Source: a bacterium
GTDB taxonomy: Bacteria > Patescibacteria > Dojkabacteria > JAKAPS01 > JAJZLI01
DNA length: 64,000 bases
Reading direction: 5' to 3'
Assembly: GCA_021816845.1 (NCBI GenBank)
Contig: JAKAWT010000001.1
Span: 248,001-312,000, forward strand
The position numbers and the translations under genes are program-made. The notes under the pieces were generated by a model. That model searched no databases. It worked only from the letters and a program-made list of their open reading frames with translations, and had not been told where the DNA came from. Positions 17,300 through 26,022 of this stretch are shown one piece after another; positions within the stretch are counted from its first letter, which is position 1, and every line of letters starts with the position of its first letter.

Positions 17300-18219
17300 T
17301 ATATTATAGATTTAATTTTGGATGATAGAGAAAATATTCTTTCATTTATGACACCACCAAGAAGTTGAGGAATCAAAGAGAGAGAAAATAGAACTATAAT
17401 TCCAAGTATCAATCTTTCTAAATTTCCTATGTAATAATTATTAACTATTACTACAAATACAGAAATACCAATTAAGAATGCCGGCTGGATAAATAAAAGC
17501 TGCACTATTTTAGAGAAAGCATTAGGCAATAAATCTCCCATTGGAGGATATATAGATATAACAATAAAAAGAGGAAATAGGAGAATTAGAATCCAAAGCA
17601 TAATAAATCTTATTATAAACTGCAAAGAGAATATGAACAGCGCTATAATAAGAAGTATGTATAATACTATTGAGACAATTCCAGAAAATATTCCTATTTG
17701 AAGTGATGAAGCCCCCATCGTGTTTACAATAGTTGAGAATAAACTTGAACTTCCTCCTATCATATGTACGACTATAAATTGATCTACAACATTTATAAAT
17801 GTTATGAAAAAAGACAAGAAATATATAGATGTAAAAAGAAATATTACTGAAATAAAAAGACTACCTAATAAATCAGATGGAGATAAATTGGTTTTACCAA
17901 CCGTTGCTTCTCCAATTAAATGTATAACATAAACAAGAATTATTACTGGTATAATTGAAATTGCAAGATATTGGGTCCCATTTCTATAGTTAGAAATAGC
18001 AGCACCTTCAAAATCACCTCCTCCTGGTTTTAGAATGTTGGGTGTATATTCTGTGAACTGATCTATTATATACCCTAGAGAACATACTACTCCTTCAAAA
18101 GAATATGTAGTTTGAGACGAGCATCCTGACCCTGTACTTTGATTTTGAGCAAATATAGGGGATGCTAGCAGAAAAAGCAGTAATGAACTAATAAAAAGTC
18201 CCCGAATTAACAACCCCAT
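17299..18219 (-). CDS. VirB6/TrbL-like polytopic membrane protein
   Basis: A 306-residue protein with a signal-like N-terminus (residues 1-24, PIFAQ), an extracytoplasmic segment with two Cys, then about six membrane helices between residues 75 and 300. Topology, size and position between a PrgI-like gene and a small VirB2-like gene match the VirB6/TrbL component, which forms part of the inner-membrane channel of type IV secretion systems. Sequence motifs are weak in this family, so the call depends on context. Its start overlaps the upstream small gene by 32 bases. Confidence 0.6.
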   Translation of the reverse strand: MGLLIRGLFISSLLLFLLASPIFAQNQSTGSGCSSQTTYSFEGVVCSLGYIIDQFTEYTPNILKPGGGDFEGAAISNYRNGTQYLAISIIPVIILVYVIHLIGEATVGKTNLSPSDLLGSLFISVIFLFTSIYFLSFFITFINVVDQFIVVHMIGGSSSLFSTIVNTMGASSLQIGIFSGIVSIVLYILLIIALFIFSLQFIIRFIMLWILILLFPLFIVISIYPPMGDLLPNAFSKIVQLLFIQPAFLIGISVFVVIVNNYYIGNLERLILGIIVLFSLSLIPQLLGGVINERIFSLSSKIKSII

Positions 18220-18439
18220 TTATAAATGTAGTTAAACTAGTAGCACTAAGTACAATAAAAAGACCTATCATTATCCAGACTATTCTCTTTACAAGTTTAG
18301 ATCTCTCTTGTGGATTATCTGCATTTAAAATAAATTGAATCCCTAATATTATTATAATTATTAGTAATACTGTCTCCACTGTAGTTACTAATAAGGAAGC
18401 TATATTTGAAACAAATTGTGACAATCCTGGTATTTGCAT
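18188..18439 (-). CDS. VirB2-like small two-helix membrane protein
   Basis: 83 residues with two membrane helices (about 12-36 and 50-71) separated by a charged loop NADNPQERSKLVKR. This is the layout of VirB2-like pilins and of the CPR proteins often called pilin or TrbC/VirB2. It is the first gene of module 1, directly behind a strong promoter (complement of 18470-18497). There is no obvious cleavable signal peptide. It could be the pilus or channel subunit of this secretion-like system. Confidence 0.55.
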   Translation of the reverse strand: MQIPGLSQFVSNIASLLVTTVETVLLIIIIILGIQFILNADNPQERSKLVKRIVWIMIGLFIVLSATSLTTFINGVVNSGTFY

Positions 18440-18469
18440 AATGTTTTTATTGATGAGTTAAATATGTCT

Positions 18470-18497
18470 ATTATAGATGAGTTAAAAAAAATGTCAA
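18470..18497 (-). promoter_or_regulatory. Promoter for secretion-like module 1
   Basis: On the minus strand, TTGACA (18492-18497), a 16-base spacer and TATAAT (18470-18475): both hexamers are perfect consensus. The predicted start is about 24 bases before the first gene's ATG. Confidence 0.75.
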
Positions 18498-18551
18498 ATA
18501 TATAAATGAAAGACTCTTATTAAAAGACAATCCATATTATAAATATCTTTA

Positions 18552-18580
18552 TTGACACAATATGACACAAATGATATAGT
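18552..18580 (+). promoter_or_regulatory. Promoter of the AbiE-type toxin-antitoxin operon
   Basis: TTGACA (18552-18557), a 17-base spacer and TATAGT (18575-18580). Transcription would start inside the palindrome at 18583-18603. Confidence 0.75.
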
Positions 18581-18582
18581 AT

Positions 18583-18603
18583 AAGGGTAGTAATACTACC
18601 CTT
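18583..18603. promoter_or_regulatory. Palindromic operator of the AbiE-type operon
   Basis: AAGGGTAGT (18583-18591) and ACTACCCTT (18595-18603) are perfect 9-bp inverted arms around AAT, lying between the -10 box and the ATG at 18604. The position over the transcription start suggests repression, most likely by the winged-helix antitoxin itself. On the mRNA it could also fold into a hairpin next to the start codon. Confidence 0.7.
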
Positions 18604-19197
18604 ATGTATAATCAAATTAAAAGTGTAGAAAAACTAATATTGTCTGGTAAAAAGGTTTTCACTACTGGAGATTTAGCCGTACTTTGGGAAATTACAAACA
18701 GAAATAGGCTGAGGGATAGGATAAAATATTATCTGAAAAATAAAAGACTTCAATCTATCCACAGAGGTATTTATGTTTATGATAATAATTATACAAGGGA
18801 GGATATAGCACAAAAATTATTTCCATTATCATATATTTCTCTCTATACAACTTCACAAATATATGGACTAACATTTCAGTACTACTCAGACATTTATTCA
18901 ATTGCCTTAAAAAGCAAAAAGTATGAAATAGATGGGACAATATACATATATCATAAGGTTAAAGAATCAATTTTTTATAACACCATTGGACTAACAAATA
19001 ATGGCAGGTATACTATTGCTAGTAAAGAAAGAACAATTTGTGATATGTTATATGTTTTCCCAAAGATATCTTTTGACAATTTAAGAGAAATAAATATCAA
19101 AAAATTAGAGGAAGTTTCTAAAATTTATGATAATAGAAGATTGGAAAAATCAATCAACAATATTATTTTAGACATTAATAAACATGATAGATCTTGA
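18604..19197 (+). CDS. AbiEi-family antitoxin / transcriptional regulator
   Basis: A 197-residue protein. Residues about 15-60 form a winged helix typical of AbiEi antitoxins (GKKVFTTGDLAVLWEI, then LKNKRLQSIHRGIYVY). The following part (DIAQKLFPLSYISLYTTSQIYGL and YTIASKERTICDML) matches the C-terminal AbiEi region. In type IV AbiE systems the antitoxin represses its own operon by binding inverted repeats, which fits the palindrome at 18583-18603. It overlaps the toxin gene by 14 bases. The system may protect against phage or stabilise this part of the genome. Confidence 0.8.
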   Translation: MYNQIKSVEKLILSGKKVFTTGDLAVLWEITNRNRLRDRIKYYLKNKRLQSIHRGIYVYDNNYTREDIAQKLFPLSYISLYTTSQIYGLTFQYYSDIYSIALKSKKYEIDGTIYIYHKVKESIFYNTIGLTNNGRYTIASKERTICDMLYVFPKISFDNLREINIKKLEEVSKIYDNRRLEKSINNIILDINKHDRS

Positions 19198-19858
19198 AAA
19201 GCATGCACAAATACTAAAAAATATACTAAAAGATATTTACACTGATAAATATTTACAAACATCCTTAGCCTTTAAAGGAGGGTCTTGCCTATATATGTTT
19301 TATGGATTAGACAGATTTTCAGTTGATTTAGATTTCAACTTAAAAACTGAAAATTTTGATCCAGATAAGATTACAAAAATACTAAAGAACTATATCAACA
19401 TAAATGATCAATCAAATAAAAGGTTTACATGGTTCTGGTTAGGGAGTTATGAAGAAAACAAACAAAAAATAAAACTAGAGATTTCTAAAAGGGATTATCC
19501 AGATAAATATATAAACAAAGATTTTTACGGTATTACCATTTCAATAATGGAACCATCCTACATGTTTGCACATAAACTCTGTGCCATCACAGATAGAAAG
19601 GTACTGCAAAATAGAGATCTATATGATGCTCATTTTATGTTTAAAAAAGGGTTTGAAATTAATGAGGAGATTATAATGATTAGAACTGGAAAAACTAAAA
19701 AAGAATATTTTGCATACTTGGTAAAATATATAAATGACAATGTTAATTCTCAAAACATCATTGAGGGATTAGGAGAATTATTAAATAGTAGCCAAAAAGA
19801 CAGTGTAAGAGCAACACTGCGTAGAGATATATTGTTTGATCTAGAGAGTAGAATGTAA
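19184..19858 (+). CDS. AbiEii/AbiGii-family nucleotidyltransferase toxin
   Basis: A 224-residue protein with the nucleotidyltransferase core FKGGSCLYMFYGL followed by RFSVDLDF: the GGS motif and the DxD metal ligands of the AbiEii family. Further family traits are KLEISKRDYP and the MFAHKLCAITDR region, where Lys and Asp are usually conserved. Toxins of this family transfer nucleotides to a tRNA or another cellular target and arrest growth. The antitoxin gene lies directly upstream. The pair sits between two paralogous secretion-like modules. Confidence 0.85.
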   Translation: MIDLEKHAQILKNILKDIYTDKYLQTSLAFKGGSCLYMFYGLDRFSVDLDFNLKTENFDPDKITKILKNYININDQSNKRFTWFWLGSYEENKQKIKLEISKRDYPDKYINKDFYGITISIMEPSYMFAHKLCAITDRKVLQNRDLYDAHFMFKKGFEINEEIIMIRTGKTKKEYFAYLVKYINDNVNSQNIIEGLGELLNSSQKDSVRATLRRDILFDLESRM

Positions 19859-19899
19859 TAAGAGGAAACTTAATTAAAATACATCAATAAAAGGAAAAT

Positions 19900-19928
19900 T
19901 TGTAATCTTTTAAAAATTAGAGTAAAAT
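19900..19928 (+). promoter_or_regulatory. Promoter for the polymer-forming membrane protein gene
   Basis: TTGTAA (19900-19905), a 17-base spacer and TAAAAT (19923-19928). The predicted start lies about 7 bases before the ATG at 19942. Confidence 0.45.
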
Positions 19929-19941
19929 TTTCTCTAAGTAT

Positions 19942-21090
19942 ATGAAAAATAAAATAGTAACATTATCTATATTGTTAGCATTGCTGTTTGTAGTAGCTGG
20001 ACTTTTTTCAGTATCCTTATTATTCTCTAAAAAATCTCATGCATCAAGTCTTAAATTGTATCAAAATGTAAACGTATATAAAAAATCATCTGGGAATTTA
20101 TACGTTCTTGGCAACTCACTTTCTGTCAACAATAAAATTTTAGGAGATATGGTATTTTTTGGTAGCAATTCCATAATAAATAATATTATATCTCAGGATT
20201 TCATTGATTTTTCTGGAACTACTATAGTGAATGGTACTATAGTAAATAATGCATATGTTGTTTCAGGAAATGTCACTCTAAATGGAAAGGTTAAAGAAGA
20301 TTTAGTTTTTCTTGGAGGAAACATAGATATATCAAGAAATGCTACTGTGTACGGTAACTTATACGCCCTAGGAGGAGAAGTACTTGTTAATGGTACTATC
20401 ATGCATAATGCATATGTTGATGCTGGACATTTTACTTTAAATGGCAATATTGGAGGTAACTTAAAACTATCATCTAATAATGTTGAAATTAATAAAGGAT
20501 CTAATATCCATGGATATCTTTCATATACAGGATCAGATAATAAAAAATCCTATGTTGATAAAAATAGTATAAAAGGACATATATATAGATATTATACAAA
20601 CCAAGATCAGAAAGAAATTGCCCTCACCATAGCAAGGACAGTACTTACATTCCTTGCTATGATAATATTTGTGTTACTATTTATAAGAATATTTCCAAGA
20701 TTATCTTTATCAGTAGTAAAGAATGCCACAGAAAAAACATGGGTAAGTTTTGGGTATGGATTTGTAGAAATCATAGTAACACCTGTAATTGCAGCAATAT
20801 TACTACTAACAATAATAGGGATTCCAGTATCAATATTATTAATAGGGATATATATGTTATTAATTTTTGTATCCTATATGTTAAACGGGCTTATATTGGG
20901 AGCATTCATTACAAAATATTTATATAGAATGGATGTGGGAATAAGGTTTAGGTCAGCATTTGCTGGAATATTCATATCATCACTTATAAGCATAATCCCA
21001 GTAATAGGAGGTCTATATAACATATTTATGGGAATTGTGATATTTGGGGCATTTAGCTTAATAATGAAAAATTATATATTAAAAGTCTAA
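19942..21090 (+). CDS. Polymer-forming (bactofilin-like) beta-helix membrane protein
   Basis: A 382-residue protein. A signal or anchor helix (about 6-30) leads into a region (about 45-205) of repeated short beta strands such as GNLYVLGNSLSV, GTIVNNAYVVSGNVTLNG and GNLYALGGEVLVNGT. This is a right-handed beta-helix pattern seen in bactofilins and the polymer-forming domain. The C-terminal half has four or five membrane helices (about 228-375). Proteins with this beta-helix plus membrane domain are common in CPR bacteria and have no firmly assigned role; an envelope scaffold is inferred. It converges on the module 2 ATPase gene with 14 bases between stops. Confidence 0.65.
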   Translation: MKNKIVTLSILLALLFVVAGLFSVSLLFSKKSHASSLKLYQNVNVYKKSSGNLYVLGNSLSVNNKILGDMVFFGSNSIINNIISQDFIDFSGTTIVNGTIVNNAYVVSGNVTLNGKVKEDLVFLGGNIDISRNATVYGNLYALGGEVLVNGTIMHNAYVDAGHFTLNGNIGGNLKLSSNNVEINKGSNIHGYLSYTGSDNKKSYVDKNSIKGHIYRYYTNQDQKEIALTIARTVLTFLAMIIFVLLFIRIFPRLSLSVVKNATEKTWVSFGYGFVEIIVTPVIAAILLLTIIGIPVSILLIGIYMLLIFVSYMLNGLILGAFITKYLYRMDVGIRFRSAFAGIFISSLISIIPVIGGLYNIFMGIVIFGAFSLIMKNYILKV

Positions 21091-21104
21091 GACTTAATTT
21101 CGCA

Positions 21105-23282
21105 CTAGCTAACAATACTGTTATATTGTATCTGTGTATCCTCACCTCCTCCACTTGATTCAGGAGTTTCTTTATCAGTATCAGCATCATCCCCTTCACC
21201 ATCAATGCCATCTGGAGGAACACTTTCTGGTACCGGACTTTCTTGAGATATTCCATCCTGCCTTAAGGGTTCAGACTGGGGTTCTTCAGTTTCATCTAGC
21301 GTATTTTTACCATCTACATCTGCAATTGTATTTGGAACTATCCTATCTAACGATGCACCTTCTGCTCTCATTTTTAATATTTCTTCTGGATTTGTAGTTA
21401 TTAGTTTATATTCATATTCGGAAGAATAGATTTGGATTGCTACATGATTTGCACCAACAAAGAATATTCCTTCACCAATTTCCGCAGATAAAAGTAAATT
21501 TTTCTCCCCTGCAGATAAATAAAAGACGTCAGAAAGATGGTCTATAGCAGTAGGAGACTGTCTTAATAAAATCTGAATTGAAGAGTTAGTAACCACAGCC
21601 TTTCCATACTCATTGGATAGAAAATCATCTACATCCTGAGATACCGTAGTAAGACCAAGGTAATATTTCCTTGCTCTTTTTGAAACTGCATAAACAAATT
21701 GTGCAGAATCAGGGTATTGCATTAATATCCAAGCCTCATCTATTATGAATAGTCTTCTCTTCAGTTCTTTTTTAACCCTTGTCCATATAAAATCCAACAT
21801 TAAAAACATGGCTATTGGCCTAAGTTCATCTGATAAATCTCTTATTGAAAACACCATAAATTGGTTATTAATATCTACATTTGTATGTTGATCAAAAATT
21901 CCAGAAGCAGAACCTTTAACAAATTTCTCTAATCTTTGAGCTAGACTATGAGCTTCATCCTCTTCCATTGAAAGGAGGATTTTATACAAATCTTCCATTA
22001 GAGGTGGATCTTTTACCTGTGTTGAAGGATCAAAAGTTATACCTTTATCTCTGTATGTTAAGATCAAAGCCTTATCTAGTATAGCATTCTCCATATTGGT
22101 AAGACCTCCTTCCTCACCTCCAAGCATAACTTTAAAAAGCCCATGGAGAGAAAGAATTTTAAACCTTAGTTCATCTTCTCCTTCCTCATAAACTCCAGAT
22201 AAATCAAATGGATTTATCTTTGAATCTCCATCTTGGGAAAAAGAAATATATGACCCGTTCATTGCCTTACACAATGTCTCATATTCCCTTTCTGGATCTA
22301 TTATTATAATCTGAGTACCTAACATGAGAGATCTTAATGCTTCAAGCTTTACAAGAAAACTCTTCCCTGCTCCAGATTTTGCAAAAATTACAGAATTTGC
22401 ATTCTCAAGATCAAATCTATCAAAAACTACGAGACTTTTATTTGCCTTATTTATTCCATACAAAACTCCTCTGTCTGAAGTTAGTTCTGATGATACAAAA
22501 GGGAATGTTGTAGCTATGGACGTAGTATCCATATTGTGTGTATAGTACATTTTGTCATTACCTTCAGGAAGAGTCGACTTAAATCCCTCCTCCATTTGGA
22601 GGGTTGCTGGTTTAATGATAAGAGACATAGCTCCTAGCGTCGCTTCAAGATTTTTAGATATATCATTAAGTTCTTCAAGTGTATCCGCTCTTATTGATAC
22701 ATATAAGGCAAAATGGAAATACCTTTCTGATCCTTTCGCAAGATCATCCTGTAATTGTTTTGCATCCTCCAAAGCAACCTTTAAATTAGGATCCAAAACT
22801 TTCCCTGAATCTATCATGGTATTTGTTGTAGCCTCCATTTCAGCGATTTTTCTTCTAAGTTGTACTAAAACAGTATTTGAGCTTATAGGATAATAGAACA
22901 TACTTATGTCTATGGAATGTTCAAATGTAATTAGAGGAGATAACCAATTGGGAACAACATACCTTGGATATGCAATAGCAAAATATGTTTTATAATATTT
23001 CTCCCCGATCTTTATATGGGCAAAATCCACTTCAATCGAGGCGGGAGCAATAATATCTTTAATAGAATTTATACCTGTCCCAAACTCTATTAGAGGATCT
23101 TTTGCTGTCTGATCATCAAGACTTTCCATAACTTGTGACTGACCTCCTTGTAGTTGACCTCCTTGTGGTATGGCATTCTGAGCATAGAAAGTATTAGCAT
23201 CGTTCTGCTGAGTAGCAGTCCCCTGTTGAGGAGTGACTGTTTGATTATTCTTCTTTTGTTGTTTTTTAAACGGTAAGTTCAT
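21105..23282 (-). CDS. VirB4/TraC-type ATPase, module 2
   Basis: A 725-residue ATPase paralogous to the gene at 14670-16325. The N-terminus is Gln-rich and disordered (residues 1-50, partly built from 15-bp units at 23141-23166). The family region VDFAHIKIGEKYYKTYFAIAYPRYV opens the conserved part. Walker A FAKSGAGKSFL is near 303-313, Walker B RLFIIDEAWIL near 510-520, and TVSQDVDDFLSNEYGKAVV follows. The C-terminal about 75 residues are acidic and disordered (rich in Pro, Glu, Asp and Gly). It probably powers a secretion-like or pilus-like apparatus together with the two genes upstream; no VirD4 or relaxase is seen, so DNA transfer is not indicated. Confidence 0.83.
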   Translation of the reverse strand: MNLPFKKQQKKNNQTVTPQQGTATQQNDANTFYAQNAIPQGGQLQGGQSQVMESLDDQTAKDPLIEFGTGINSIKDIIAPASIEVDFAHIKIGEKYYKTYFAIAYPRYVVPNWLSPLITFEHSIDISMFYYPISSNTVLVQLRRKIAEMEATTNTMIDSGKVLDPNLKVALEDAKQLQDDLAKGSERYFHFALYVSIRADTLEELNDISKNLEATLGAMSLIIKPATLQMEEGFKSTLPEGNDKMYYTHNMDTTSIATTFPFVSSELTSDRGVLYGINKANKSLVVFDRFDLENANSVIFAKSGAGKSFLVKLEALRSLMLGTQIIIIDPEREYETLCKAMNGSYISFSQDGDSKINPFDLSGVYEEGEDELRFKILSLHGLFKVMLGGEEGGLTNMENAILDKALILTYRDKGITFDPSTQVKDPPLMEDLYKILLSMEEDEAHSLAQRLEKFVKGSASGIFDQHTNVDINNQFMVFSIRDLSDELRPIAMFLMLDFIWTRVKKELKRRLFIIDEAWILMQYPDSAQFVYAVSKRARKYYLGLTTVSQDVDDFLSNEYGKAVVTNSSIQILLRQSPTAIDHLSDVFYLSAGEKNLLLSAEIGEGIFFVGANHVAIQIYSSEYEYKLITTNPEEILKMRAEGASLDRIVPNTIADVDGKNTLDETEEPQSEPLRQDGISQESPVPESVPPDGIDGEGDDADTDKETPESSGGGEDTQIQYNSIVS
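23141..23166. repeat. Two 15-bp units in the ATPase N-terminus
   Basis: GACCTCCTTGT starts at 23141 and 23156, 15 bases apart, encoding GGQLQGGQ-type residues. It resembles the CTGATCTCCTTG units in the dnaK tail. Confidence 0.55.
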
Positions 23283-23310
23283 ATTTTTAAAATTAGTCTT
23301 TTTTAATTCA

Positions 23311-23994
23311 TTATTTTGATCCAGAAACTATTGGACCTGTATATTCATCAAAGTCACCTCTAATTTTAGCATTCATAGGATTATATATGCTATAGAAAAG
23401 TTTTATTAAATCTGCACTCTCAAGTTGCCTAGATCTTAATCCCATTCTAGAGAGTTGCTTGATTATGTGATCCCTCCTTGGATAAAGCCTGATTTTTGCA
23501 GCCTCAACCAACTTAGTAGTATCTCCAAGTTTAGCTTGTTTACCAAAGAACTGTTTAATAAAAGAAGGTTTCTTAGGCATTGATGCAAGATATGGAATGA
23601 CAATATAGAAATGTTTATCTAGAACATTATTTTTCACAATTAAATCCTTAATATTTTTTCTATAAATATCTATTTGGTATTTAATTTTAGGATCTCTCTG
23701 CTTTAATTTATACTCATCAAGATGCTTTAAATATCTTGATATATCAATATTTTCAGTATGTATCATAACTTGGATATAAAAACCGAGAGAATTTAGTAAT
23801 CCTGCAAATGCATATATTTTAGATTCCTGCTCAATCTCAGATAAAAGATAGAAATTTACAGCAGAAGTCTCAATGACTATACATACATTTCCATTCTTTA
23901 GAATAAGAAGATTATCTTTAATATCTTCTATATCAAGATGATCTTGAGTTGTTGCTACTATAGGTACCCTTTTAGGATCAGATAAAATTGACAT
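23311..23994 (-). CDS. TraC-like N-terminal domain protein, module 2
   Basis: A 227-residue soluble protein encoded just before the VirB4-like ATPase. It starts with VPIVATTQDHLDIEDIKDNLLILKNGNVCIVIETSAVNF in outline, the pattern of the N-terminal domain of TraC/VirB4 proteins in CPR and Gram-positive systems. The remainder has a helix-rich central part with YIVIPYLASMPKKPS and a basic C-terminus. In most organisms this domain is fused to the ATPase; here, as in module 1, it is a separate gene, 28 bases upstream of the ATPase and 3 bases after the PrgI-like gene. It probably docks the ATPase to the membrane complex. Confidence 0.65.
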   Translation of the reverse strand: MSILSDPKRVPIVATTQDHLDIEDIKDNLLILKNGNVCIVIETSAVNFYLLSEIEQESKIYAFAGLLNSLGFYIQVMIHTENIDISRYLKHLDEYKLKQRDPKIKYQIDIYRKNIKDLIVKNNVLDKHFYIVIPYLASMPKKPSFIKQFFGKQAKLGDTTKLVEAAKIRLYPRRDHIIKQLSRMGLRSRQLESADLIKLFYSIYNPMNAKIRGDFDEYTGPIVSGSK

Positions 23995-23997
23995 AAT

Positions 23998-25905
23998 TTA
24001 TATTCCACTAATATTTGTTTTTTCCTCCTTTGATACAGGTATGAACATAAAAGGAGGGATTATTTGGCCACTAATTTCTATTGTTGCAGTATTAAACTTG
24101 TATCCTGCTGCATCAACCTCTATTTCATATCTACCTAAAGGTAAAGGTGTTCTTGTGAAAAACTGCCCTAATTGATTAGTTTTTACAGCCCTAACAGGTT
24201 TTTGGTTTGTATCTTTTACTATAACTATAGCGTTGTTCAGTATTTTATCCTCATCTGTAATAACAACTCCTGCAACAACATTAGCAACCTTTGTAAACTC
24301 TGGAAGATGATCAATTAATTGCTGTCTAGTAAGGCCTATAGATTGATCTTGATTGGTCTGATCTAAATTACCTGGTGTATTATCAGATTTTTTTTCTTCA
24401 TGTATCAAAGATTGATCCTGTGGTTGACCTTGGGCCTGAGGTCCTTGGGCCTGAGGACCTTGGATCTGAGGTCCTTGGACTGACTCTTGATCTGATGTCT
24501 GCATATTTCCAAAATCCTGTGATTTAGGTGCAGACAAAGTTGGTTCTGTAAATTTTTGCCCATCTTGTTCTGCAGATACAGACTTCTCTGTAAGCTGAGT
24601 TTTCAATCTCTGGTTTTCTTCCTCTAATGCCTGTATCCTTGTTAATATTTTAGCAAGCTCGGCTTCTCTTGACTCACCCTCAGAATGAGTTGTTGCAGCA
24701 ACTGTGGGATCAAGATCCTTGGGATCAAGATCCGTTGGATTAAGATCCTTGGGATTAAGATCCTTGAGATCGGGTTCCTCGGGATCAAGTTCCGCGGATT
24801 TGACTTGAGTATTATTTGATGTATTTGAAGATAGGTCTGTGGAAACAGCTTTAGTATCAATACTTGAAGATACATCTTGTTGCACTACATCCGCCTCTTC
24901 TTTATTAATGGTAGTTGGCTCTGTAGAAGATGTTACTGTTTGCTCTTGTGGAATCGTTTGAGTAGGTGATGTATTTTCAGTATTAATCTGATCGACAATA
25001 TCTTGAAAAGGATTATCTATCTGCCCAACATTAGAGGTTTCAGGTTTAGCTTGGGTATTTATAAAATCATCTCTAATATTGGGATTTACAGATGATCTAA
25101 CTTCTTCTGCTGCAGAGACTGGAGTTATGTTATTTATATTGAAAGGATTGTACTGAGGGATTTTATCTCCATCTTTAGTATCTTCACTACCAGTTGAAGT
25201 ATTGGGTATAGCACCTGGTATGTCAGGACCATTAGATATAGAACCTATCCCTTGAAGATTATCTTTCTGAAGATTACCATCCTGTATGGGCATTCCTGAT
25301 AGAATATTTGGACTTGCAACAAAAGGGTCACTCGCTACATGCATTGTAGACCCCTGATTAAACAAATCAGTTCCTAGATTTGAAGGTGGCGTAGACCCAC
25401 TAGTAGATCCATTAGATATCATACTATTTATCTTATCAATATTTGCAATTAAAGTCTTCTCCTTTACATCAAGGGCGTTATCTACTGCATCTTCATTAAC
25501 TGAATTTAGTGAATTATCAAAAGGAGATTGGTATAGAAACATAGAAACATCTTTTTTATTGTTATTTTTATTAACCATAGGCCTATCAATCTTCAAAATA
25601 TTGGGTATAACTTCATTTTTCTTCCAAACCCTTTGGGTAGGATTTTTTATTGCAACTATAAAATTTGTAATCCACTCATCTAGAGGTCTATCATCAATAG
25701 GAACAAAAGCTATTGCCAAAGCTAAAAGAACAAATATTGCAGTAAATGGAACAGTTATGTAGTTACTTATTTTTACAACATACATTATAAATCCAATCAA
25801 CAAAGGTGTTGCAATTATAAGGAATTGCCTCATAGACATATTCCCTATAAGTTTAAACTGAATACTCATTATATTTTGAGGAATTGAATGCTGTTTCTCG
25901 TTCAT
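23998..25905 (-). CDS. PrgI-family protein with long disordered region and C-terminal regulatory-like domain, module 2
   Basis: 635 residues. The N-terminal about 110 residues are a PrgI domain: polar start, two membrane helices (about 27-47 and 50-70) and the segment PIDDRPLDEWITNFIVAIKNP. A disordered stretch rich in Asn, Ser, Gln and Thr follows (about 130-530). It contains an acidic Asp-Leu-Asp-Pro-Lys repeat and a Gln-Gly-Pro repeat, both encoded by 15-bp arrays, and a short coiled coil (about 415-440). Residues about 545-630 form a carboxypeptidase-regulatory-like beta domain (VAGVVITDEDKILNNAIVIV, LPLGRYEIEVDAAGYKF). It is the first gene of module 2. The fusion suggests the protein links the membrane complex to something the regulatory-like domain binds. 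Confidence 0.68.
   Translation of the reverse strand: MNEKQHSIPQNIMSIQFKLIGNMSMRQFLIIATPLLIGFIMYVVKISNYITVPFTAIFVLLALAIAFVPIDDRPLDEWITNFIVAIKNPTQRVWKKNEVIPNILKIDRPMVNKNNNKKDVSMFLYQSPFDNSLNSVNEDAVDNALDVKEKTLIANIDKINSMISNGSTSGSTPPSNLGTDLFNQGSTMHVASDPFVASPNILSGMPIQDGNLQKDNLQGIGSISNGPDIPGAIPNTSTGSEDTKDGDKIPQYNPFNINNITPVSAAEEVRSSVNPNIRDDFINTQAKPETSNVGQIDNPFQDIVDQINTENTSPTQTIPQEQTVTSSTEPTTINKEEADVVQQDVSSSIDTKAVSTDLSSNTSNNTQVKSAELDPEEPDLKDLNPKDLNPTDLDPKDLDPTVAATTHSEGESREAELAKILTRIQALEEENQRLKTQLTEKSVSAEQDGQKFTEPTLSAPKSQDFGNMQTSDQESVQGPQIQGPQAQGPQAQGQPQDQSLIHEEKKSDNTPGNLDQTNQDQSIGLTRQQLIDHLPEFTKVANVVAGVVITDEDKILNNAIVIVKDTNQKPVRAVKTNQLGQFFTRTPLPLGRYEIEVDAAGYKFNTATIEISGQIIPPFMFIPVSKEEKTNISGI
24433..24474. 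repeat. Three 15-bp units (GGCCTGAGGTCC type)
   Basis: Units start at 24433, 24448 and 24463: GGCCTGAGGTCC, GGCCTGAGGACC and GATCTGAGGTCC. They encode the Gln-Gly-Pro-Gln-Ala repeat of the PrgI-like protein on the minus strand. Confidence 0.75.
24707..24793. repeat. Six 15-bp palindromic units (GGATC type)
   Basis: Units start at 24707, 24722, 24737, 24752, 24767 and 24782. GGATCAAGATCC occurs twice and GGATTAAGATCC twice. They are read as Lys-Asp-Leu-Asp/Asn-Pro, one base out of phase with the reading frame used in the module 1 genes. Confidence 0.88.
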
Positions 25906-25983
25906 CTTGATACTAAGATAGCATAAAATACCATATAATAAAAGTCTTTATAGTCTTTTTAAAAGCCATATAAATAACAATTA

Positions 25984-26013
25984 TTGACGATGAATTATAA
26001 TATATACTATAAT
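25984..26013 (+). promoter_or_regulatory. Promoter for the hypothetical gene at 26023
   Basis: TTGACG (25984-25989), an 18-base spacer and TATAAT (26008-26013). This promoter occupies the in-frame TTG (25984) and ATG (25990) codons, so the start is more likely the ATG at 26023, nine bases after the -10 box. Confidence 0.6.
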
Positions 26014-26022
26014 GTCTTTGAT

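Noticed and set aside
21060..21105. Terminator between the converging genes at 21090 and 21105
   Set aside because: The inverted repeat AAGTCT-A-AGACTT leaves no room for a loop and there is no T-run.
25984..26022. TTG at 25984 or ATG at 25990 as start of the hypothetical gene
   Set aside because: These bases form the -35 and spacer of a TTGACG-N18-TATAAT promoter.
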